Source: Thermoanaerobacterium sp. RBIITD
GTDB lineage: Bacteria; Bacillota; Thermoanaerobacteria; Thermoanaerobacterales; Thermoanaerobacteraceae
Length of the DNA: 64,000 nucleotides
Direction: 5' to 3'
Assembly (NCBI RefSeq): GCF_900205865.1
Contig: NZ_LT906662.1
Location: 2,927,411 to 2,991,410, forward strand
The position numbers were made by a program, and so were the translations under genes. Each line of letters begins with the position of its first letter. Positions within the stretch are counted from its first letter, which is position 1. Of this stretch, positions 34,121 to 44,091 are shown piece after piece. The notes under the pieces were generated by a model. That model was given only the letters and a program-made list of their open reading frames with translations. It did no database searches and was not told where the DNA came from.

Positions 34121-35381
34121 ATTTAGTAAAAATATATTTACTTTTCGCTTTTATCTTTTTTTTTCGCCATAATAAAGCTGCTAAAAGTACAACTAATAAT
34201 CCGGAAAAGAATTCTATATATGTCATTATCTTATTATGATCTTTAACAACATTGGTTTTGCTTTCATTGTAATAAGTACCTATTGAATTTTTATATACTG
34301 TCTCATTTGCTAATAATTGAACACTACCTATTTCTTTTCCGTCTAAGGTATATTTTAAGAAACCTAAGATAGTACCCTTTTTAATAGGTGCGTTTATATC
34401 ATTATTTAGCTCAACTTTTGATTTAATACTATTTTCTTCTCCCTTTGGAACTTCGTAGTAAAAAGCATCTTTTGACACAAGTGGCAATTTGAATTTCACT
34501 TTGCCAATTTCAGCGTATGTTACAATTGTACCTTTATCAACTAATTTCACCAAATTGTAATTATTAAAACCATAGTTAAGTAATTTAATTGTATCAGACC
34601 ATATGTTTGCACCTTCATCACCCATTATAACGGAAATTAATCTGTGCCCATTTCTTGTTGCTGATCCTACGAAAACTTGATTAGCTGCGACCGTATAACC
34701 AGTTTTAACACCGTCTGCACCGTCATAATGAAAGCTAGTCGGCTTTATAAGCTTGTTGCTAATCCAAAGGTCTCTTGGCTTATTGAATTTGTTTGTTGGT
34801 GGTATTTGATAATGCATTGTACTAACGATTTTTCTAAATGTCTCATTATTCATAGCGTATCTCGCAATTAATGCCATATCATATGGTGTAGCATAATGAT
34901 TTTCATTAGGTAACCCATTAGGATTTACAAAGTGGCTATCATTAGCACCTATTTCCTTTGCTTTTTTATTCATCAAATCGGCAAAACCTTCGATGCTACT
35001 ACCTATATGGTCTGCGATAGCAACAGCTGCGTCATTAGCGGATTCAAGCAACATAGCATATAGGAGCTGTTCAAGTGATAGCTGTTCACCAGGTACAAGA
35101 TACATGGCATTTCCATCTATCTTAGTCACATCATCATTTGCAGTTACTATGTCGCTAAGATTTCCTTTTTCTAATGCTATTATAGCTGTTAGGATTTTAG
35201 TTGTGCTGGCAGGAAACATTCTTTGATGCATATTCTTATCGTATAAAACTTGTCCTGTCGTAAAATCCATCAAAACTGCCGTTGGCCCTACAATTTGAGG
35301 CTTTTCTTCAATAGCGTAGACATGGGGTATATAATTTATTAATAATATAAAGACCAAAAAAGACAATAAAAAATTTTTCAT
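34119..35381 (-). CDS. D-alanyl-D-alanine carboxypeptidase, PBP5/DacF type
   Basis: A 420-residue protein with a signal peptide (MKNFLLSFLVFILLINYIPH, then AIEEKPQI), a serine carboxypeptidase domain and a C-terminal membrane helix (FFSGLLVVLLAALLWRKKK) in place of the usual amphipathic anchor. Active-site motifs are SxxK (PASTTKILTA), SxN (SANDAAVAIAD) and KTG (GVKTGYTVAANQ). A PBP5-associated C-terminal beta domain lies near residues 290-370. It trims the terminal D-Ala of peptidoglycan stem peptides. It could be the vegetative or the sporulation (DacF) enzyme; no symbol is given for that reason. Confidence 0.9.
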   Translation of the reverse strand: MKNFLLSFLVFILLINYIPHVYAIEEKPQIVGPTAVLMDFTTGQVLYDKNMHQRMFPASTTKILTAIIALEKGNLSDIVTANDDVTKIDGNAMYLVPGEQLSLEQLLYAMLLESANDAAVAIADHIGSSIEGFADLMNKKAKEIGANDSHFVNPNGLPNENHYATPYDMALIARYAMNNETFRKIVSTMHYQIPPTNKFNKPRDLWISNKLIKPTSFHYDGADGVKTGYTVAANQVFVGSATRNGHRLISVIMGDEGANIWSDTIKLLNYGFNNYNLVKLVDKGTIVTYAEIGKVKFKLPLVSKDAFYYEVPKGEENSIKSKVELNNDINAPIKKGTILGFLKYTLDGKEIGSVQLLANETVYKNSIGTYYNESKTNVVKDHNKIMTYIEFFSGLLVVLLAALLWRKKKIKAKSKYIFTK

Positions 35382-35500
35382 TTCTCTGCCTCCATTTTGC
35401 GCTTATAATCTAAGTATACCAAAAAAATATAAAAAATAAAAAGGAATTTTTATAATAATGTAGAAATAATTATATGAATTAATTTAATAGGGGTGTACAT

Positions 35501-36145
35501 ATGATAAAATTTAACAAAAGACAACAATACGCTTTAATTATTCTTCTTGTTATAGTTTTATTTGTTTCAGGATATTTTATATACGTAAAAAGTAAAAATG
35601 CACAAGACACAGGTATAAAAGTGGACATAAAAAATGAATCTAGTGTTTTAAAAGACAGTAAAGATGAAGAAACAAAAAAGTCTCAACTAAAAAGGGATTT
35701 AAAGGTATATATAACTGGTCTTGTAAAATCACCTGGTGTTTATACAATGAGAGATGGTGACAGAATTGATGATGCAATAAAGCTTGCAGGCGGAGCATTA
35801 GACGGTGCAGACCTTACAAACATAAATCTTGCAGAAAAAGTAAAAGATGAGCAGATGATAAAGATACCAAAGTTAGGCGAAAACAACGGGCCTTCTAATA
35901 ATGATGGAGGTAATAATGGACAAAATAGTTTTGAAAGTAAATCAAATGATGGTAAAATAAATATAAATACGGCATCAAAGGCTGAGCTAGATACACTACC
36001 TGGGATTGGCGAAGTAACAGCTCAAAGAATAATTGATTTTAGAGAGCAACATGGGAAATTTCAAAAGATAGAAGATATAATGAATGTATCAAGGATTGGC
36101 CCTAAGCTATTTGAACAAATAAAAGATAAAATAACAGTTGATTGA
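35501..36145 (+). CDS. comEA: ComEA-like helix-hairpin-helix DNA-binding protein
   Basis: A 214-residue protein with an N-terminal membrane anchor (YALIILLVIVLFVSGYFIYV), an acidic-basic linker, an SLBB domain (KVYITGLVKSPGVYTMRDGD) and a C-terminal double helix-hairpin-helix (KININTASKAELDTLPGIG; INVSRIGPKLFEQIKDKI-like end). A stretch rich in Gly and Asn links them. ComEA binds incoming DNA during natural transformation. comEC is not next to it here; the gene stands before selD. Length and order are normal for the family. Confidence 0.9.
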   Translation: MIKFNKRQQYALIILLVIVLFVSGYFIYVKSKNAQDTGIKVDIKNESSVLKDSKDEETKKSQLKRDLKVYITGLVKSPGVYTMRDGDRIDDAIKLAGGALDGADLTNINLAEKVKDEQMIKIPKLGENNGPSNNDGGNNGQNSFESKSNDGKININTASKAELDTLPGIGEVTAQRIIDFREQHGKFQKIEDIMNVSRIGPKLFEQIKDKITVD

Positions 36146-36155
36146 AGGTGATTGC

Positions 36156-37190
36156 ATGGTAGATAGAGTGAGATTAACACAAATGTCATGCAGTTCCGGC
36201 TGAGCTGCCAAATTAAGCCCTGAGGCGTTGGCACAGGTTCTGTGTCAATTTGATATACCTAATGATAAAAATTTGTTGGTTGGTTTAAATACAAACGATG
36301 ACGCAGCCGTCTATAAGATAGATGGAAATAATGCAATTATTAATACGGTTGATTACTTTACGCCTATAGTAGACGAGCCTTACGATTATGGCCAGATTGC
36401 GGCTGCAAATGCCTTAAGTGATGTTTATGCAATGGGTGGAAAACCATTGTTAGCACTAAATATAGTTTGCTTCCCAACACAATATCTTGACATGTTAAAG
36501 GAGATATTAAGAGGCGGAAATGATAAAGTTAAAGAAGCAGGAGTATTTATAGCTGGTGGTCATACCATACAAGATAATGAACCGAAATATGGACTATCTG
36601 TAACAGGGTTAATAAAACCGAATATGGTTATCAAGAACTGCAATGCAAAACCAGGAGACATTCTTATACTTACAAAACCTATTGGCACTGGTGTAATAAG
36701 TACAGCGCTAAAACGTGATAAATGCCCTGAAGATGTATTAAAAAATGCCGTAGATGTTATGAAGTATCTAAATAAAGATGCATCATCAATAATGATGCAA
36801 ATTGGTGTTAATGCATGTACAGATATAACAGGTTTTAGTCTTTTGGGCCATGCTTATGAAATGGCACATTATAGTAAAGTAAGTATAGAATTTGATGTAA
36901 GCAAAATATCATTTATAGAAGGTGCAAAAGAGCTTGCATCAATGGAATTTATACCAGGTGGGACATATAGAAATAAAAACTATTTAAAAAAGTATATAAG
37001 GATAGACAACGTTGCTGAAACAATAGAAAACTTGTTATTTGACCCACAGACATCCGGAGGACTTTTGATATCGGTTAGCGAGGATAAGGCAAATACACTA
37101 TATGAGGTGCTTAATAGTGGTACAAGATTTAAATGTAGTATAGTAGGAAGAGTTATTGATAGAGGAGAATTTGATATTTATGTAAAATAG
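36156..37190 (+). CDS. selD: Selenide, water dikinase SelD, itself a selenoprotein
   Basis: The frame from ATG 36156 (GAAGGTGAT upstream) has an in-frame TGA at 36201-36203, codon 16, in the context SCSSG-U-AAKLSP, where other SelD proteins have Cys or Sec. Reading UGA as selenocysteine gives 344 residues; gene callers that stop at UGA would start at 36228 and lose the catalytic N-terminus. The kinase body has LNTNDDAAVYKIDGN, AANALSDVYAMGGKPL and FDPQTSGGLL-type parts (here LLFDPQTSGGLLISV). SelD makes selenophosphate from selenide and ATP for tRNA-Sec and other uses. selA and selB follow. Confidence 0.95.
36201..36236 (+). promoter_or_regulatory. Probable bacterial SECIS hairpin in selD
   Basis: Just 3' of the UGA, CTGCCAA (36205-36211) can pair with TTGGCA and AG (36228-36236, one bulge), and inside it GCC (36217-36219) pairs with GGC (36224-36226) around a CTGA loop. 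Position and size fit the SelB-binding element of bacteria, which lies within the coding region after UGA. Confidence 0.6.
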
Positions 37191-37218
37191 TTCCATGTAG
37201 AACAAGGAGAGATTTTTT

Positions 37219-38604
37219 TTGAAAGATTTACTAAGGGAACTACCTTCTGTTGATGAAATATTGAAAGACAATGATATAAAAAAACTTTTTTCAATTATTA
37301 AAAGGGAAAATATAATATATGCTGTGAGAAAAGCTATAAATTTTTATAGAGATTTAATACTTAAAGGTGATGTAATTAAGTTTAATAACAAAGATATTAT
37401 TAATAAAGCTATTAAATATATAAGTAAGGAAAAACAATTTAAGCTAAGAAGAGTAGTAAATGGTACTGGTATTGTAATACATACAAATCTTGGCAGAGCA
37501 CCATTGCCTAAAAATATGTCAAATAAATTAATAGATGTATCAACACATTATTCAACACTCGAGTATGATATAGAGGCTGGCAGTAGAGGGTCAAGATACT
37601 CACATGTTGAAGAGCTTTTATGTATTTTAACTGGGGCTGAAGCGGCTTTAGTTGTAAATAACAATGCCGCTGCAGTTCTCCTTGCATTATCAACTATTGC
37701 CAAGGGAAAAGAAGTAATTGTATCGCGTGGTCAGCTTGTAGAAATTGGCGGTTCTTTCAGAGTGCCTGATGTGATGAGCCAAAGTGGTGCAATATTAAAA
37801 GAAGTCGGTACGACAAATAAGACTCACGATTATGATTATATTAATGCAATTAATGAAAATACTGCTTTAATATTAAAGGTACATACAAGCAACTATAAAA
37901 TAATTGGATTTACATATGAAGTAAAATTAGAAAAAATAGTTGAGATTGCTCGAAAATATAATCTGCCTACAATGGAGGACCTCGGAAGCGGTGTACTTGT
38001 TGATTTAACTAAATATGGCCTTTCATATGAACCGACTGTTCAATCATCAATCAAATCTGGGATAGATATAGTTACATTTAGCGGCGATAAATTACTTGGT
38101 GGACCGCAGGCAGGAATAATTTTAGGCAAACGTAAGTATATTGAAATGATGAAGAAAAACCCTTTAACTCGTGCATTAAGGGTCGATAAAATGTGCTTAT
38201 CAGCCCTCGAATATATTTTAAAGATTTACCGTGATGATGATCCGCAAAAAAATGTACCGGTATTAGCTATGCTTACTTTAGATAAAGAGGAATTATACAA
38301 AAGAGCCGAAAATCTACGTAATATATCTGGTGATATCAAAAACCTTGATGTAAAAATTGCTGAAATAGAATCAATGGCTGGAGGAGGTTCACTTCCAGGT
38401 TTAGCTATACCATCTTATGGTATAGCTATAACTATAAGAAATATGACTGCTAATGAATTAGAAGAAAAATTAAGAATAAATGAAATACCAATTATTACAA
38501 GGATAATACAAGATAAAGTAATAATAGATGTAAGGACACTATTTGATGATGATTATATAATTATACATGATGCAATTAAAAATATATCGGAGGAAGTAAC
38601 TTGA
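37219..38604 (+). CDS. selA: L-seryl-tRNA(Sec) selenium transferase
   Basis: A 461-residue PLP enzyme, TTG start 37219 with AAGGAGAG upstream. Family parts are RRVVNGTGIVIHTNLGRAPL, RYSHVEELLCILTGAEAALV, NNNAAAVLLALSTIAKGKEV and the PLP lysine in FSGDKLLGGPQAGIILG. SelA converts Ser-tRNA(Sec) to Sec-tRNA(Sec) with selenophosphate from SelD. It lies 28 nt after selD and overlaps selB by 4 nt. Confidence 0.97.
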   Translation: MKDLLRELPSVDEILKDNDIKKLFSIIKRENIIYAVRKAINFYRDLILKGDVIKFNNKDIINKAIKYISKEKQFKLRRVVNGTGIVIHTNLGRAPLPKNMSNKLIDVSTHYSTLEYDIEAGSRGSRYSHVEELLCILTGAEAALVVNNNAAAVLLALSTIAKGKEVIVSRGQLVEIGGSFRVPDVMSQSGAILKEVGTTNKTHDYDYINAINENTALILKVHTSNYKIIGFTYEVKLEKIVEIARKYNLPTMEDLGSGVLVDLTKYGLSYEPTVQSSIKSGIDIVTFSGDKLLGGPQAGIILGKRKYIEMMKKNPLTRALRVDKMCLSALEYILKIYRDDDPQKNVPVLAMLTLDKEELYKRAENLRNISGDIKNLDVKIAEIESMAGGGSLPGLAIPSYGIAITIRNMTANELEEKLRINEIPIITRIIQDKVIIDVRTLFDDDYIIIHDAIKNISEEVT

Positions 38605-40487
38605 AACATATAATTATTGGAACAGCCGGACATATCGATCACGGCAAAACCGCTTTAATAAAAGCCTTGACTGGAAATGATACAGATAGACTTAAGGAAG
38701 AAAAACAAAGGGGTATAACTATAGATTTAGGTTTTACTTATTTTGATTTACCGTCCGGTGTTAAGGCAGGTGTAATAGATGTGCCGGGGCATGAGAAATT
38801 TATAAAAAATATGTTGGCAGGTGCACATGGCATTGATATTGTATTAGTTGTAATAGCTGCTGATGAGGGTGTGATGCCACAAACAAAGGAACATATAGAT
38901 ATACTTACATATCTCGGCATAAAAAACGGCATTGTCGTCATAACCAAATGCGATAAGGTCGATAATGATTGGTTAAGGATGGTTAAAGATGATATTAAAG
39001 AATATTTAAAAGACACTTTTTTAAAAGATGCTCCAATAATAGAGGTATCATCATTAACAGATTATGGAATAAAAGAATTGATTGGAATAATAGATAATAA
39101 AGCAAAAGAAATAACTGAAAAAAATTTTAAGGGAATATTTAGGTTACCTATTGACAGGGTTTTTACTGTGCATGGCTTTGGAACGGTTGTTACAGGAACA
39201 CTTATATCCGGGACAATAACAAATGGTGATATAATAGAAATATATCCAGAGATGATAATAACAAAAGTGAGGAATATACAAGTCCATGATGCCAATGTTG
39301 ATAGAGCTTATGCAGGTCAAAGAACGGCATTAAATATTGCTGATGTTAAAAAAGATGAAATAAGTCGTGGTGATGTTATTGCACCACCTGATGTCATCGA
39401 ACCTTCTAAGATAGTTGACGTGAAATTATCTTTATTAAAAAACAAAAGCATAAAAAATCGAGAGAGAATAAGACTTTATACAGGAGCGTCAGAAACTATA
39501 GGAAGAGTTGTACTACTTGATAGAGATGTATTAAATGGTAATGAAAGCACATATGCTCAGATAATTCTTGAAAAAGATGTATGTGTCCTAAAGGATGACA
39601 GATTTGTTATAAGGTCATATTCGCCAATGATAACAATTGGCGGTGGTATTATTTTAATACCAAATGCAGTAAAACTTAAAAGATTTAAATATGAGGCAAT
39701 AGAAGAACTTAAAAAAATTTATGAAAATGGAGACCTATATTTATTAGAAAAATATATTTATAATTCTATTTTACCTATTCCGATTATGGATGTTAGTAAA
39801 AGATTTAATATACCTGATATTCAGGATGTTATAGATAAAATGACATCTCTTTTGAAAATTAATGTTAATGGCGTGATATATCTATATCATAAGAAGATAT
39901 ATGAAGGTATACAAAAAAACGCAAAAGATTATTTATCAAATTACCATAAAAAATACCCTTTAAGAGAAGGTGTTTCAAAAGAAGAGCTTATTGTTAAGCT
40001 ATTTGGCAATTTGAAAAGTAAGCTAACAGATTATATCCTAAAATTAATGGAAGATGATAAAGTAATAAAGATAAATGCAAAAAATGTATCACTGTATAAT
40101 TTTAATGTAACATTAACACATGAACAAAAAAATATAGAAATTAGTTTATTGAGATTATATGAAACAGCAAAGTACAATGTAAAAAGACCGAGAGAGATAG
40201 AGGACTATGATAATATTTTGCCTGTTTTTAATTATATGGTAGAAAAAGGCGAGCTCGTTAAAATTAATGATTATATTTACTTGACACAAAATAATTTTAA
40301 TAATTCAAAGGAAATACTTATAAATTATCTTAAAGATAATAATGATATCACCCTTGCTATATACAGGGACTTGTTAGGAACGAGCCGCAGAATAGCTATA
40401 GGTATACTCGAATATTTTGATGCGATAAAATTAACAAAAAAAGTTGGTGACATTAGAATATTAAATAAGGGATTTAAAAATTCTTGA
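38601..40487 (+). CDS. selB: Selenocysteine-specific elongation factor SelB
   Basis: A 628-residue factor, TTG start 38601 with CGGAGGAAG upstream. The GTPase domain has GHIDHGKTALIKALTG, DVPGHEKFIKNMLAGA and TKCD; EF-Tu-like domains II and III follow (RVFTVHGFGTVVTGTLISG). The C-terminal 250 residues are winged-helix repeats that bind the SECIS RNA. It brings Sec-tRNA(Sec) to UGA codons that carry a SECIS hairpin. The gene closes the selDAB run. Confidence 0.96.
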   Translation: MKHIIIGTAGHIDHGKTALIKALTGNDTDRLKEEKQRGITIDLGFTYFDLPSGVKAGVIDVPGHEKFIKNMLAGAHGIDIVLVVIAADEGVMPQTKEHIDILTYLGIKNGIVVITKCDKVDNDWLRMVKDDIKEYLKDTFLKDAPIIEVSSLTDYGIKELIGIIDNKAKEITEKNFKGIFRLPIDRVFTVHGFGTVVTGTLISGTITNGDIIEIYPEMIITKVRNIQVHDANVDRAYAGQRTALNIADVKKDEISRGDVIAPPDVIEPSKIVDVKLSLLKNKSIKNRERIRLYTGASETIGRVVLLDRDVLNGNESTYAQIILEKDVCVLKDDRFVIRSYSPMITIGGGIILIPNAVKLKRFKYEAIEELKKIYENGDLYLLEKYIYNSILPIPIMDVSKRFNIPDIQDVIDKMTSLLKINVNGVIYLYHKKIYEGIQKNAKDYLSNYHKKYPLREGVSKEELIVKLFGNLKSKLTDYILKLMEDDKVIKINAKNVSLYNFNVTLTHEQKNIEISLLRLYETAKYNVKRPREIEDYDNILPVFNYMVEKGELVKINDYIYLTQNNFNNSKEILINYLKDNNDITLAIYRDLLGTSRRIAIGILEYFDAIKLTKKVGDIRILNKGFKNS

Positions 40488-40511
40488 TTATATTAAGAAG
40501 GATTTTTTGAT

Positions 40512-40553
40512 ATCTTCTCGAATATATAAATAGATTTTATTATTCGAGGAGAT
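40512..40553 (+). promoter_or_regulatory. Hairpin covering the ribosome site of the coiled-coil protein gene
   Basis: ATCTTCTCGAATA (40512-40524) pairs with TATTCGAGGAGAT (40541-40553) over 13 bp with one G-T pair and a 16-nt AT-rich loop. The right arm holds GAGGAGA, the only ribosome site for ATG 40557. No T-run follows. Confidence 0.6.
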
Positions 40554-40556
40554 TAT

Positions 40557-41612
40557 ATGAAAAGAATTGTAATAATTATAATAATATTCGCTCTATCATT
40601 TTCTATGATAAAAACTACGTATAGTGACCCTGTGTTGGATTTAAAAAATGCTGAATCAGAAGAACAAAAGATTATTCTTGATTTACTTAATTTAGACATG
40701 GAAAGAACTAAATCAATAAGGGAACTTGACCAGATAAATGCTGAAATAAGTAAAATAAATGCACAAATCAATTTAAAAAACGTGGAAATAATAAGTCTTA
40801 ATCAGAATATTAAAAATGAGAGAAACCGTATAAAAGGTTGGTTTAGATTCTTGTATATGGATGGTACAAATACAATTCTTTCATTGATTTTAATGTCAAG
40901 CAATGCTGTAGAACTTTTACATAGGATAATCTACATTGACATAATTACTAATTATTTTTACTCGAAATTGGATCATATAAATTACCTCCTTAAAAATAAA
41001 AAGGCCGAAGAAATTTCTTTGAACAATCAAAAAAATGACCTTAATAAAAAACAGCATGAACAGAATGATGTAATAAATAAAATCAATCAATTAAAAATAA
41101 GTAAAACAGCGATGCTAGAAGATATAAGAAAGCGTATTGCGGATTATCAAAAAATATTGAATATTAGCGATTCGATCGACATGAGCTTACCATCACTTGA
41201 TTATTTACTAAACAATCTTTCAAAATTACCATGGGAAACATTAAAACCTGTTAATATAGATTATTCGCTATTTTCTATATCCGCAGTATTTAGCGATAAA
41301 TCCATTAATGATATGATTAATAATTATGATGATAAATTAAAAGGCATTGGGATTAAATTTGATGGTAGTGGTTTTACATTAAGCGACCAAGACAATTATA
41401 CACTTAAAGGTAATTTTGCAATTGATGGAGGTAAAGTCAAGCTTGATATTAAATCTATTGACATTAAAGGCATTGCTATTACTGGCGATTATTTAAACAA
41501 TATGCTAAGGAATTACAATACAACATTAAATTTTGAAAGCCCATTAGTAGCATATAAACTAAGCGATGTGAAAACATCCGAAGGTAATGTGATATTTACA
41601 TTAAGTAAATAA
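40557..41612 (+). CDS. Secreted coiled-coil protein, PcsB-like N-terminus
   Basis: A 351-residue protein with a signal peptide (MKRIVIIIIIFALSFSMIKT, then TYSDPV). Residues 30-210 form long coiled coils (RELDQINAEISKINAQINLK; EEISLNNQKNDLNKKQHEQN) interrupted by RIKGWFRFLYMDGTNTILSL, a pattern seen in PcsB/CwlO-type wall hydrolases. No NlpC/P60 or M23 catalytic domain follows. The last 130 residues are a repetitive beta-rich part (FKLDGSGFTLSDQD-like, KVKLDIKSIDIKGIAITGDY) of unknown kind. It may be a regulator of a wall hydrolase. A strong hairpin covers its ribosome site. Confidence 0.6.
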   Translation: MKRIVIIIIIFALSFSMIKTTYSDPVLDLKNAESEEQKIILDLLNLDMERTKSIRELDQINAEISKINAQINLKNVEIISLNQNIKNERNRIKGWFRFLYMDGTNTILSLILMSSNAVELLHRIIYIDIITNYFYSKLDHINYLLKNKKAEEISLNNQKNDLNKKQHEQNDVINKINQLKISKTAMLEDIRKRIADYQKILNISDSIDMSLPSLDYLLNNLSKLPWETLKPVNIDYSLFSISAVFSDKSINDMINNYDDKLKGIGIKFDGSGFTLSDQDNYTLKGNFAIDGGKVKLDIKSIDIKGIAITGDYLNNMLRNYNTTLNFESPLVAYKLSDVKTSEGNVIFTLSK

Positions 41613-41717
41613 TTATAAATACTTTAAAATGATTTTCATTAAATGGATTAAATGATAGAATAATATTATAACATTTTTGAATTTTACTTTTAATTATACA
41701 ATATTAGGAGGATTAAC

Positions 41718-42203
41718 GTGAAAGAAATAGTTTTTGCAGGTGGTTGTTTTTGGGGAGTTCAGGCATACTTTGATACGATAGATGGTGTAATATCTACAAA
41801 AGTAGGTTATGCTAATGGAAATAAAGAAAACCCAACATATAAAGAGGTTTGCACGAATACAACCGGATTTGCCGAAGCATGTTATATAAAGTATGATGAG
41901 AATATGATATCCTTAGAAGAATTATTAAAGGCGTATTGGAGGATAATAAATCCGACATCAATAAATAAACAGGGAAATGATATAGGAACACAGTATCGTA
42001 CGGGAATTTACTATATCGATAATGATGACCTTAATATTATAATAAAATCAAGGGATAACGAACAAAAAAAATATGAAAAACCGATAGTTACAGAGATAGA
42101 ACCACTCAAAAACTTTTACGATGCAGAAGAATACCATCAAAAATATCTTGAAAAAAATCCCGGCGGCTATTGTCACATTCCACGTGAACTCTTAAAAAGA
42201 TAG
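41718..42203 (+). CDS. msrA: Peptide methionine sulfoxide reductase MsrA
   Basis: A 161-residue MsrA with the catalytic [11 protein letters not shown] at residue 8, then [15 protein letters not shown] and [18 protein letters not shown], all in order. It reduces methionine-S-sulfoxide in proteins with thioredoxin. The active site is Cys (TGT), not Sec, although this genome decodes Sec. TTAGGAGGATTA lies 6 nt before ATG 41718. No MsrB partner is adjacent. Confidence 0.95.
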   Translation: MKEIVFAGGCFWGVQAYFDTIDGVISTKVGYANGNKENPTYKEVCTNTTGFAEACYIKYDENMISLEELLKAYWRIINPTSINKQGNDIGTQYRTGIYYIDNDDLNIIIKSRDNEQKKYEKPIVTEIEPLKNFYDAEEYHQKYLEKNPGGYCHIPRELLKR

Positions 42204-42213
42204 ATTATAAAAT

Positions 42214-42260
42214 GGCTTAATATGTGACAGCGAATTACATATTAAGCCTTATATTTATTA
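42214..42260. terminator. Terminator between msrA and the glycosyltransferase gene
   Basis: A perfect 12-bp stem GGCTTAATATGT (42214-42225) / ACATATTAAGCC (42237-42248) with an 11-nt loop lies between two convergent genes, with a T-rich tail on the plus side. Confidence 0.8.
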
Positions 42261-44036
42261 ATCCATTTTTTCGTCCAATATTGCAAGTGCTTCTTTATCA
42301 TAAATATTGAAAAGCTTCATTGACCGCAAAATCTCATCACATGCAAATTGATAAAATCCATATTTATAGTATAATTTACCTAATCTCAGTAAAACTTTAT
42401 TATCATTAATGAGGTTTAAAAGGTTTAAACCTTTCTCAAATATTTCGAATTCCTCAAGATATAAAAGCCTTTCTAAAATTTCAAATATTATATCTTCATA
42501 TTCTGAAGATAATTTTTCATCATCACTTAATGTTGTAGGCATTTCACCTTTAGATAAAATCATTAATCTCAACATGACGTCATATAATTTAGGTTTAATT
42601 TTTTTAATATATTTTAATTCCTCATTGATATTATCTTTTTTAATTATGTTTAATAAAATTAGATCGGGTACTATATTTTCATAGAATGAACTATCTTTTC
42701 CAACTTTGCTCCAGTATTTATATGCATTATTAAAATTTTTAAGATTAAAAAAACAATTTCCAGTCAAATAAAGAACTTCATCGTTAATGGTATTATTTAA
42801 AATAAGTTCATTTAAGTATTTGAGGCATACATCATATCTTTTAAATCTCATAAATATTTTTATCAATAATATTTTATCTTCATAAATATTTGGATCTAAA
42901 TATTTTTCTATTTCATTCATTGCTATATCTAAAGGTTTTGTAATAAGAAGAATATAACTCATGTCATATAATGGTTCTTTAAATTTTCTATTGTTATTAT
43001 ATGAATCAACAAAATTTTTATATGCAACATCATAATCTTCTAATTCAAGATACAATTTACCCAAGGCATAATATGCTCTATAACTACCTGTACCTGCTAT
43101 AAAACCTAAATCATCCGGTGCATCACCCATCTCAATGCATTTTTTAAACATTCTCTCTGCAATAGTGTATCTTTTTTTGATATGAAGTATATAACCCTTT
43201 AAAAAATAAAGATCTGTTAAATTTTGATAATAGGATATTCCATTTTCGATCATTTTTATTGATTCATTATATCTTCCGAGTTCATTTAGACATAGAACGA
43301 TCCTTACGTATAGTTTTGAAAGATAACCTGTTTTGGCAAAAGTATTTTTTAGAGATATCATATATTCATCAAGTGCTTTACTGTAATCCTCAAGTGCAAA
43401 ATATTCATTTCCCAAGTTGAATCTCATAAATGGATCCTGTGGATTGTTTTTAAGGACTTTATTAATTATTAACATATTTCTTTTTCTTTTATTTTTATTT
43501 TGGACTTCATAATTTAAATATCCATAATGATATACTTTAATATCCGTATTTATTAATTTTGCATTTGGATTTACATTCTGTATGACAACTGCAATTTGTT
43601 CATGTATTGGATATATAAATCTATATTCAGGTCTATTTCTCATAATTCTTAAATTCATATTAATAGCGGTTTCATAACTTGGACTATTACCGACAAAATT
43701 TATAGTTTTAAAAAAATATGCTTCATCATCGTCATTTAATATTTCTTTTACTTTTTTTAAATCATTTTTATCAAGTTCATCATCCGCATCCATAAATAAT
43801 ATCCATTTTCCATGTGCCATATCTAAAGATTTATTTCTGGCCTCACTAAAATCATCATGCCATTCTACGCTATAGATGTTAGCTCCATATGACCTTGAAA
43901 TTTCTACAGTTTTATCTATAGAACCAGTATCAACTATGACAATTTCATCTACCAAATCCTTAACACTATCAAGACACCTTTTAATATTTTTTTCTTCATT
44001 TTTTACAATCATACAAAGGCTTATAAGTGGTTGCAT
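42258..44036 (-). CDS. Family 2 glycosyltransferase with TPR repeats
   Basis: A 592-residue protein from ATG 44036 (GAGGAGG upstream; TTG 44039 is an alternative). Residues 1-240 are a GT2 domain (LISLCMIVKNEEKNIKRCLD, VDTGSIDKTVEI, and DADDEL, the metal-binding DxD). Residues 240-590 are TPR-like helical repeats (DPFMRFNLGNEYFALEDYSK; AYYALGKLYLELEDYDVAYK). No membrane helix is seen, so it should act in the cytoplasm. GT2-TPR proteins glycosylate proteins or peptides. Next to a Thr/Asn-rich surface-like protein it is a good candidate for its modifying enzyme. Confidence 0.87.
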   Translation of the reverse strand: MQPLISLCMIVKNEEKNIKRCLDSVKDLVDEIVIVDTGSIDKTVEISRSYGANIYSVEWHDDFSEARNKSLDMAHGKWILFMDADDELDKNDLKKVKEILNDDDEAYFFKTINFVGNSPSYETAINMNLRIMRNRPEYRFIYPIHEQIAVVIQNVNPNAKLINTDIKVYHYGYLNYEVQNKNKRKRNMLIINKVLKNNPQDPFMRFNLGNEYFALEDYSKALDEYMISLKNTFAKTGYLSKLYVRIVLCLNELGRYNESIKMIENGISYYQNLTDLYFLKGYILHIKKRYTIAERMFKKCIEMGDAPDDLGFIAGTGSYRAYYALGKLYLELEDYDVAYKNFVDSYNNNRKFKEPLYDMSYILLITKPLDIAMNEIEKYLDPNIYEDKILLIKIFMRFKRYDVCLKYLNELILNNTINDEVLYLTGNCFFNLKNFNNAYKYWSKVGKDSSFYENIVPDLILLNIIKKDNINEELKYIKKIKPKLYDVMLRLMILSKGEMPTTLSDDEKLSSEYEDIIFEILERLLYLEEFEIFEKGLNLLNLINDNKVLLRLGKLYYKYGFYQFACDEILRSMKLFNIYDKEALAILDEKMD

Positions 44037-44066
44037 CAAAAATCATTCCTCCTCTTTTTTATGTAT

Positions 44067-44088
44067 TTAGGTGCTTTAAAGCACCTTT
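44067..44088 (-). terminator. Hairpin after the low-complexity surface protein gene
   Basis: AGGTGCTTTAAAGCACCT (44069-44086) is an 18-bp perfect palindrome directly 3' of the minus-strand gene ending at 44092. Only a short A/T tail follows, so termination may be partial, with readthrough into the glycosyltransferase gene. Confidence 0.6.
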
Positions 44089-44091
44089 ATC

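Noticed and set aside
41718-42203. MsrA as a selenoprotein
   Set aside because: The catalytic position is encoded by TGT (Cys), not TGA.
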